Shown: positions 8,845 through 13,959 of the stretch, in pieces
How positions within the stretch are numbered: the stretch's first letter is position 1
Layout of the letters: every line of letters begins with the position of its first letter
Assembly: GCA_035495315.1 (NCBI GenBank)
Contig: DATJGF010000139.1
Location: 1-13,959, forward strand
Reading direction: 5' to 3'
DNA from: DATJGF01 sp035495315
GTDB taxonomy: Bacteria > Verrucomicrobiota > Verrucomicrobiia > Limisphaerales > UBA8199
DNA: 13,959 nt
Made by a program: the position numbers and the translations under genes
Notes under the pieces: generated by a model
Database searches by the model: none
What the model was told of the DNA's origin: nothing
What the model saw: only the letters and a program-made list of their open reading frames with translations

Positions 8845-11800
8845 TCATTTTTGCAGCCGGTAGTACCGGGTTGCCCCAGTCATAGGTAACGTGACCGTGG
8901 CAGCGTTGTTCGTGATAGTCAGAGCAGCAGGCACGTTGGACCACGCGGATGAAGCCGACCATGGTCCATCGGCCTGCTGAAGCGTGAAGTTTGTCGCCCA
9001 TAGTGGCCAGGAGAGGCTGATATTCTGGTCCGCGCGGGTAGCAATCAGGGAAGGCGGTGGGCTCACGGTGACGCTGCCATTGATATAACCGGTCATCAGT
9101 GGCGTGGCGGTGACATCCACTACCTGGCGAATCACTGGTTGGTCGGTTAATGCGACTGGATACGAACCTGCCGTGGAAGCAATGGGGCCGAGGTTCAGTT
9201 TAATGATCTCCTTCGATCCCGAAGTAAAGCTGGTCCCGATAGGCATCTCCAAAATGAAAGCGGCATGGCCCGCTCCGAGTTGATTAGTGTTGGTAACCAA
9301 GGTGGCCCCCGATGCGTCCGCGCCGAGGCTGGCGCTTAGATACGAAAGCACTGTCGAATCGAACGCGACGCTGAATCCGAGGGCATTTTCATTTCCTTGA
9401 GCATCCAAATAGATGGAAACCGTTCCGCCTTGTCCTTGAACAACAGTAACATCAGCAACCCGAACCTGGCGTCCGGATCCTTTGGGGATGGGTTTGGTGC
9501 CTGAAGTTGTCTTAACGATATTGGGGCCGACATCGTTCGTTGGACCGCCGACACGGGTCGCCGGATCCAGTCCTGCGGCATAGCGTCCGGCCTGAACCCA
9601 ATCTGCAACGCTGATAGCGCCATCCCCCAAAGTGCTGCGCGGTGCGCAATCGGCGCGCTGGTATTCACTGGCGTTAGTCGGGTAATCCAATCGCGCAGCA
9701 TAGCGGCCGATCAACACCCAGTCGGTGACGGTGAGGACTTTGTCGCCGGCGGGCAGCGGCGAGACATCTCCCTCGAAATCAGCCGCCGGGATAAGGATTG
9801 AAGTCCCGGCGAAATTAGCTGGAAGCGGATTAGCTTGAGGATCGGAAAGCTGTCGGGCGGTGGGTTGGTCACCGAAGGCCAATTGAGCCGAGGTTGAAGT
9901 GGTCAAGACTGCCGTCGTGAAACTCACTTTGGCCACCTCCTGGGTACCGGCGGCAAAAGCAGCGCCCGTCGGCAGCGAGATGACCATGCCGAGCTGCCCA
10001 TTTGGCAACTGGTTGGTGTTCACAAATAAAGTGTCGCCGACCGCTCCAGCTCCCAACTGGACATCAGCATAGGTTAACAGCGAAGGCGAAAAATTGAGAC
10101 TAAAGCCAAGGGCATTCTCGTTGCCATTGGCGACCAGGACGATCGGCACAGACAGAAAACCATCGGCCTGAGGTGAGGTCCCCAAAGCCAGGACAGAAGC
10201 CGGGGGGAAATTGACTGTCAAAGTGGCATTGCTGCTGGCGATTGAGCCTACGCCATTGGTGACCAGGACCGCGTAGATGCCTGCGTCAGATCTCTGCACA
10301 CTGGTCAAGACCAGCGGATTATTGGTGGCACCGGCTATGTTGACTCCGTTGAAGCTCCATTGGTAACCGAGAGGCTGAGTGCCACTGGCTCCCACCGTAA
10401 ACATAACGGATTGTCCGATCGTGGCAGTTTGGTTGGCAGGTTGACTATAGATCGCAGGAGAAGTCGCCGTCATGCATTTCCCCACAGAATCAGCACTGTA
10501 AAGGGCCTGGATCTCGGCGGTCGAGAGCGCGTGCGCATAGATGCTGACCTCGTCCAAGCCACCGACATGGCGTCGCCCACCCCAGATATCTACACTGCCC
10601 ACGGGCCGATAGCCTAGATTTACAGAGAGGTTGCTCTTGGGCTGGATCAAACCGGAGAAAGTATTAGTGGCGACATTTGTGCCGTTGACGAACAAATTGG
10701 CAACGTGGGCTACGGGGTCAAAAGTGAAGGCGACATGGGTCCATTGGTTAGGTACGATCAGGCCACTAACGGAGGCAACATACGCGGAATCAGTCAGGCT
10801 GGCATCGCGGACAATACCGTAAAGGCAGCCTGGGCCGCCACCGAAGCTGTACCAAAACTGAATATAGGAGTATTGCCCTGGGTCACCGTATTCAAGAATG
10901 GGACGGGGCAGGCTGATATCTGTAGGGTTTATCCAGGCTTCAATAGTGAAGCTTTGCACGGCGAGGTTCGGCGCCGGGGGAACAACAATCGCACCTGTAT
11001 TACCGTCGAATTTAAAGGCCTCTCCCACCTTGCCCGGCATAAATGTGATCCCGGACAGAATACTTCCTGTATTCCCGCCAAAGAAATCTGAAGCGTCTCC
11101 CTCTGCCCGCCACCAACTGACCAGTCCCGCCGCAGGTGGGGCACAAGGCGGCGGAGGATTGACGGTGAGCACGGCATTGGAGCTGAGCGCGGACCCGAGC
11201 GCATTCGTGACCAGCACCGAATAGCTCCCGGCCTGGCTCGCTTGCACATTGGTTAGGGCAAGCGAGGCAGCCGTACCCCCCGTAATCGTGTTTCCGTCGA
11301 GACTCCATTGATAGCTCAGGGGAGCAGTCCCACTCGCACCCACTGTGAATGTCGCGTTTTGGCCGGCAAAAATGGTTTTGTTGGAAGGTTGAGAATAAAT
11401 GAACGGCGGGGCAGGCGTGGTGCATTTACCAGCAGTTGCTGCCGAATAAATGGCTTGGACTTCAGCCGCCGAAAGGCCCCTGTTGTAAATGCTCGCTTCG
11501 TCGATTCTGCCGTTAAAGTCCCACGGCCCTGGGACACTGCCGCCGATCAACACTGGTTCCTTCGATACTATGACTGGACCGCTTACCGGCAGACTTCCGT
11601 CGAGTGCGCTGTTTACGTAAAGCTTTAGTGCTGACCCATCGTAAGTCATCGCGACGTGATACCATGTGTGTAACTGGATGGGGGTAGTTCCGTTAAAGTA
11701 ATTGAAGCCGCTGGCAACACCCAAATGCGCGCGGAACACCCATTTTCCCAGAACGTTGGCTAATCCGATGACAAACTGGCGGGAAGAGTAGGGATTGTCC

Positions 11801-12174
11801 TTTCCGAAAAGCGCTACGGCATCGTTGCCCGAATAGCCTTCAACATAGATCCAAGCCTCGAGGGTCAATGCGTTGATCGGGTTGAGCTCAGGAGCGTCTG
11901 GGATCTGGACGACCTGGTCGATCCCGTTGAAAATGAAAGCCTGGCCGACCTGGCCCGGAGCGAAACTGGTGTCGTTCAAAAGAGAGCCGGCATTGGTACC
12001 CGCATCGTCCAAACCGTTTCCTTCCGCACGCCACCAGGCGACAAGCCCGGGAGGCGCGGGCGCACAGACATCTGCCATGACGGGGCAAACAATCGAGGAA
12101 ATGGACAGAAGAACTACAGCGATAAAACCGAGCGACCGCAGTCGCCGACTGAGCCCGACAAAAATAGTTTTCAT
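8845..12174 (-). CDS. Large secreted LamG/Ig/cohesin-like/dockerin-like modular protein (intact paralogue)
   Basis: This 1109-residue protein is the complete reference copy of the tandem family. Modules: signal peptide 1-34 (two Arg-rich turns, then IAVVLLSISSIV, cut near VMA), LamG 36-251, Ig-like 257-339, LamG 344-567, Ig-like 573-655, cohesin-like 660-796, dockerin-like pair 799-885, cohesin-like 903-1038, C-terminal domain 1040-1109 (SLSWPLWATNFTLQQADG ... RYYRLQK). LamG (concanavalin-like) folds often bind sugars; cohesin and dockerin are partners in cellulosome assembly. The second dockerin-like loop keeps D851, S855 and D858 with WVQAGRYAAGLD after it, but lacks acids at loop positions 1 and 3, so calcium binding is uncertain. 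Cys37/Cys251 and Cys344/Cys567 frame the LamG modules; Cys450 and Cys843 are extra. Its own promoter-like sequence lies upstream. No enzyme domain or known sorting signal is present. Architecture is clear; the role (adhesion, matrix or scaffold) is inferred. Confidence 0.9.
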   Translation of the reverse strand: MKTIFVGLSRRLRSLGFIAVVLLSISSIVCPVMADVCAPAPPGLVAWWRAEGNGLDDAGTNAGSLLNDTSFAPGQVGQAFIFNGIDQVVQIPDAPELNPINALTLEAWIYVEGYSGNDAVALFGKDNPYSSRQFVIGLANVLGKWVFRAHLGVASGFNYFNGTTPIQLHTWYHVAMTYDGSALKLYVNSALDGSLPVSGPVIVSKEPVLIGGSVPGPWDFNGRIDEASIYNRGLSAAEVQAIYSAATAGKCTTPAPPFIYSQPSNKTIFAGQNATFTVGASGTAPLSYQWSLDGNTITGGTAASLALTNVQASQAGSYSVLVTNALGSALSSNAVLTVNPPPPCAPPAAGLVSWWRAEGDASDFFGGNTGSILSGITFMPGKVGEAFKFDGNTGAIVVPPAPNLAVQSFTIEAWINPTDISLPRPILEYGDPGQYSYIQFWYSFGGGPGCLYGIVRDASLTDSAYVASVSGLIVPNQWTHVAFTFDPVAHVANLFVNGTNVATNTFSGLIQPKSNLSVNLGYRPVGSVDIWGGRRHVGGLDEVSIYAHALSTAEIQALYSADSVGKCMTATSPAIYSQPANQTATIGQSVMFTVGASGTQPLGYQWSFNGVNIAGATNNPLVLTSVQRSDAGIYAVLVTNGVGSIASSNATLTVNFPPASVLALGTSPQADGFLSVPIVLVANGNENALGFSLNFSPSLLTYADVQLGAGAVGDTLFVNTNQLPNGQLGMVISLPTGAAFAAGTQEVAKVSFTTAVLTTSTSAQLAFGDQPTARQLSDPQANPLPANFAGTSILIPAADFEGDVSPLPAGDKVLTVTDWVLIGRYAARLDYPTNASEYQRADCAPRSTLGDGAISVADWVQAGRYAAGLDPATRVGGPTNDVGPNIVKTTSGTKPIPKGSGRQVRVADVTVVQGQGGTVSIYLDAQGNENALGFSVAFDSTVLSYLSASLGADASGATLVTNTNQLGAGHAAFILEMPIGTSFTSGSKEIIKLNLGPIASTAGSYPVALTDQPVIRQVVDVTATPLMTGYINGSVTVSPPPSLIATRADQNISLSWPLWATNFTLQQADGPWSASSAWSNVPAALTITNNAATVTLPMTGATRYYRLQK

Positions 12175-12193
12175 AAGTCGTTTCTGGCGCCTT

Positions 12194-12202
12194 CCCTCCT
12201 CC
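12194..12202 (-). promoter_or_regulatory. Distant Shine-Dalgarno-like GGAGGAGGG before the 8845-12174 gene
   Basis: The minus strand carries a strong purine block, GGAGGAGGG, but it ends 19 bases before the ATG at 12174, farther than usual. No other start codon in frame lies between them, and the signal peptide begins right at 12174, so the ATG is kept as start. The block may still act if the leader folds, or it may be unrelated. Confidence 0.35.
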
Positions 12203-12234
12203 TCGCCCCAACCTGATAGTCAAAACTTCAGGAG

Positions 12235-12264
12235 ATTCTCTCTCTAACAGAAGCTGTTTGTCAA
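12235..12264 (-). promoter_or_regulatory. Sigma-70-like promoter with a palindromic spacer, upstream of the 8845-12174 gene
   Basis: On the minus strand a perfect TTGACA (12259-12264) is followed after 18 bases by GAGAAT (12235-12240), a weak -10 box. The spacer starts with AACAGCTTCTGTT (12246-12258), two five-base inverted arms around CTT directly after the -35 box, which could be an operator. It lies about 60 bases before the ATG at 12174, in the 206-base gap after the previous paralogue. Assignment is by eye. Confidence 0.45.
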
Positions 12265-12380
12265 GCGCTTTCCTGGGCGATAGCAGGAATTAATAGAAAC
12301 TAATTTAGCAATCAAGCGACTGTTTTGCGGCGCGCGGCAATGTAGCAATGGCTCAACTTATCATAATTATTGTGCGCAGG

Positions 12381-13959
12381 TTACTGTTGCAGCCTGTAAA
12401 ATCGGGTGCTGCTAGTGATAGGCAGCGCTGCGGTGGCCTGATTGTTTGTCACTCTAATGGTGACAGGGACATTGGTCCACCTGGTGGATGCGAGCATTGC
12501 GCTATCAGCTTGCTGCAGCGTGAAGTTAGTTGCCCAGAGCGGCCAGGAAAGGAGGATATTCTGGTTTGCACGAGCAATGCTCAAGGTCGGCTGCGGGTTC
12601 ACCAGGACAGTGCCATTGATGTAGGCGGTGCTAAGAGGAGTTGCATTTGGATCGACGACCTGGCGCACAATTGGCTGGTCAGTGAGCGCCAGCGTATAAG
12701 AACCAAGGGCAGAGGCGACAGGAGTCAAATTAACCTCGACAACCTCTTCGGCGCCGGCCTGGAATGACGCCCCGGTTGGCCGGGCAAGAACGATCGCCAG
12801 CCGTCCTAAATTCACTTCGGAAACGTTGATGTTCATGGTGGCCCCGGCAGCGTTGGCTCCGAGCATCGCGCTGTTATACGCAAAAACCGCACGGTCAAAA
12901 GCCAGACTGAAGCCCAGGGCATTTTCATCTCCTTGAGCCTGCAATACGACAGAGATCGTGCCGGGTTGGCCGGGAGCAAGATAGGAGTTTAGGACCTGGA
13001 TTTGTCTTGAGCTATTGCCTCTCCTGCGTGGGGCCGAGCCATGGTCGATGACTTTCGAAGTCGTGGAACCGACGATGTTCGGTCCGACGTCATTCGTCGG
13101 TCCGCCCGCGCGGTTGGCCGCGTCGAGACCCGCGACATAACGACCGGCCTGGACCCAATCGGCGACCGTAATAGCGCCATCGCCCGAAGTGCTGCGTGGG
13201 GCGCAGTCGGCGCGCTGATATTCACTGGCGTTCGTTGGGTAATCCAGTCGGGCGGCATAGCGGCCTTCCTGGACCCAATCGATAATCGTCAGGGCCCTGT
13301 CGCCACCTGGCCGCGGAGCGAGGTCCCCTTCGAAATCGGCGGCCGGGATAGATAAGAGGGCACCGGTGTAAGTAGCGGGCAGGATGTTGGCTTGTGGATC
13401 GGACAGTTGCCGAGTGGTTGGCTGGTCGGCGAAGCTGACTGGAGTAGAACTGGAGTGGGTGAGAGCTGCGGCAAGGAAACTGACCTCTGCTACTTCTTGT
13501 GTGCCGGCGGAAAGAATCGAACCGGTGGGCAACTCAATCGCGACTCCAAGCTTCCCCAGGCTCACAAGATTCGTATTGAGCACGAGGGTGCCTCCGAGTG
13601 TTCCACTGCCGAGCGTCGCATCGACATAACTCAATTGGGAAGAGGAGAAGTTCAGGCTGAAGCCTATGGCGTGCTCGTTACCATTTGCGATTAGTACTAT
13701 CGGGAGAGTGACAGATCCGTCGACACCAACCGAATTGGTTAGCACTAGCACATTGGCTGGTGGGAAGTTTACTGTGAGAAGAGCATTACTGCTGATAGCT
13801 CCCCCAGCAGTATTTGTGACGCTGAAGGCATAGACACCCGATTGGCTGCGCTGAACGTTCGTTAAAACGAGCGACGGGAGAGTTGCGCCGGGAATCAGTT
13901 GCCCATTAAAGGTCCACTGGTAATTGAGGGGATGCTCCCCATCAACCGCAGAGGTAAAG
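12381..13959 (-). CDS. Large secreted Ig/cohesin-like/dockerin-like modular protein, 5' end beyond the window
   Basis: The frame is open to the window edge and gives at least 525 residues ending FYRLQQ, with TAA at 12381-12383. A GTG at 13749-13751 looks like a start but is internal: upstream codons encode an Ig-like module (NYQWTFNGQLIPGA, SLVLTNVQRSQSGVYAF, ISSNALLTVNFPPANVL) that matches the second Ig of the neighbour. After it come a cohesin-like module (about 13340-13760), a dockerin-like pair (13077-13337), a second cohesin-like module (about 12600-13020) and the C-terminal domain (LSWPLWATNFTLQQAD). By homology the missing part should hold a signal peptide, two LamG and one more Ig module. 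Its dockerin block is the closest relative of the one in the 8845-12174 gene. The only Cys in the visible part is in RADCAPR. No enzyme domain is visible. Function is likely the same as its neighbours. Confidence 0.87.
   Translation of the reverse strand, partial: FTSAVDGEHPLNYQWTFNGQLIPGATLPSLVLTNVQRSQSGVYAFSVTNTAGGAISSNALLTVNFPPANVLVLTNSVGVDGSVTLPIVLIANGNEHAIGFSLNFSSSQLSYVDATLGSGTLGGTLVLNTNLVSLGKLGVAIELPTGSILSAGTQEVAEVSFLAAALTHSSSTPVSFADQPTTRQLSDPQANILPATYTGALLSIPAADFEGDLAPRPGGDRALTIIDWVQEGRYAARLDYPTNASEYQRADCAPRSTSGDGAITVADWVQAGRYVAGLDAANRAGGPTNDVGPNIVGSTTSKVIDHGSAPRRRGNSSRQIQVLNSYLAPGQPGTISVVLQAQGDENALGFSLAFDRAVFAYNSAMLGANAAGATMNINVSEVNLGRLAIVLARPTGASFQAGAEEVVEVNLTPVASALGSYTLALTDQPIVRQVVDPNATPLSTAYINGTVLVNPQPTLSIARANQNILLSWPLWATNFTLQQADSAMLASTRWTNVPVTIRVTNNQATAALPITSSTRFYRLQQ

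Noticed and set aside
8831..8850. Inverted repeat AAATGAA/TTCATTT over the stop codon of the 8845-12174 gene as a terminator
   Set aside because: The stem is short and AT-only in most pairs and no T run follows it in the direction of transcription.
12310..12345. GC-rich stretch with TTGC/GCAA ends as a terminator after the 12381-13959 gene
   Set aside because: Only four base pairs form at the ends around an eight-base centre, and there is no clear T tract.
13749..13751. GTG as start of a 456-residue protein
   Set aside because: The frame stays open upstream to the window edge and encodes a conserved Ig-like module, so this codon is internal.
5301..13959. CRISPR or DNA-level tandem repeat array
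   Set aside because: The repetition follows protein modules hundreds of bases long with diverged copies; there are no short regularly spaced identical repeats.
5301..13959. A full cellulosome locus
   Set aside because: No enzyme in the window carries a dockerin-like module; the GH106 protein has neither module.

Overview
The window suggests a member of the Verrucomicrobia, probably the soil Pedosphaera/Limisphaera-type lineage. The evidence is the moderately GC-rich coding sequence, very long secreted proteins built from LamG, Ig-like, cohesin-like and dockerin-like modules ending in a '...FYRLQ' domain, a GH106 glycosidase, a GxxExxY nuclease gene and two kinds of interspersed repeat. This placement rests on family recall, not on a database search.

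Left part (1-4646, plus strand): the last 40 codons of an RmlC-type dTDP-sugar 3,5-epimerase overlap by four bases (GTGA) with an extended short-chain dehydrogenase/epimerase gene (122-1024), so the window starts inside a nucleotide-sugar/deoxyhexose operon. Seven bases after it starts a 1204-codon GH106-type (alpha-L-rhamnosidase family) secreted glycosidase (1032-4646). A long hairpin repeat (1041-1133) covers its 5' end, so part of its apparent N-terminus is translated repeat.

Middle (4641-5290): a small cassette sits between convergent genes. Two 27-base copies of another repeat lie in inverted orientation at its ends. Between them is a minus-strand GxxExxY (PD-(D/E)XK-like) gene broken by a one-base deletion.

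Right part (5301-13959, minus strand): three tandem paralogues encode large secreted, non-catalytic modular proteins. The complete ones read signal peptide, LamG, Ig, LamG, Ig, cohesin-like, dockerin-like, cohesin-like, C-terminal domain. The 12381-13959 copy is cut by the window edge. The 8845-12174 copy is intact (1109 aa). The 5301-8652 copy is intact except for one extra base near 7938-7940 that splits it into two frames. The two complete copies have upstream promoter-like sequences, so they may be transcribed separately. The Ig/cohesin/dockerin part is conserved among copies while the LamG heads differ. This looks like a family of adhesive or matrix proteins with a constant assembly part and variable binding heads. 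The unusual point is that cohesin-like and dockerin-like modules occur in the same chain, which would allow self-association. A link between this array and the neighbouring rhamnose-type genes is only inferred from position.

No rRNA, tRNA, CRISPR array, transposase or clear intrinsic terminator was seen.
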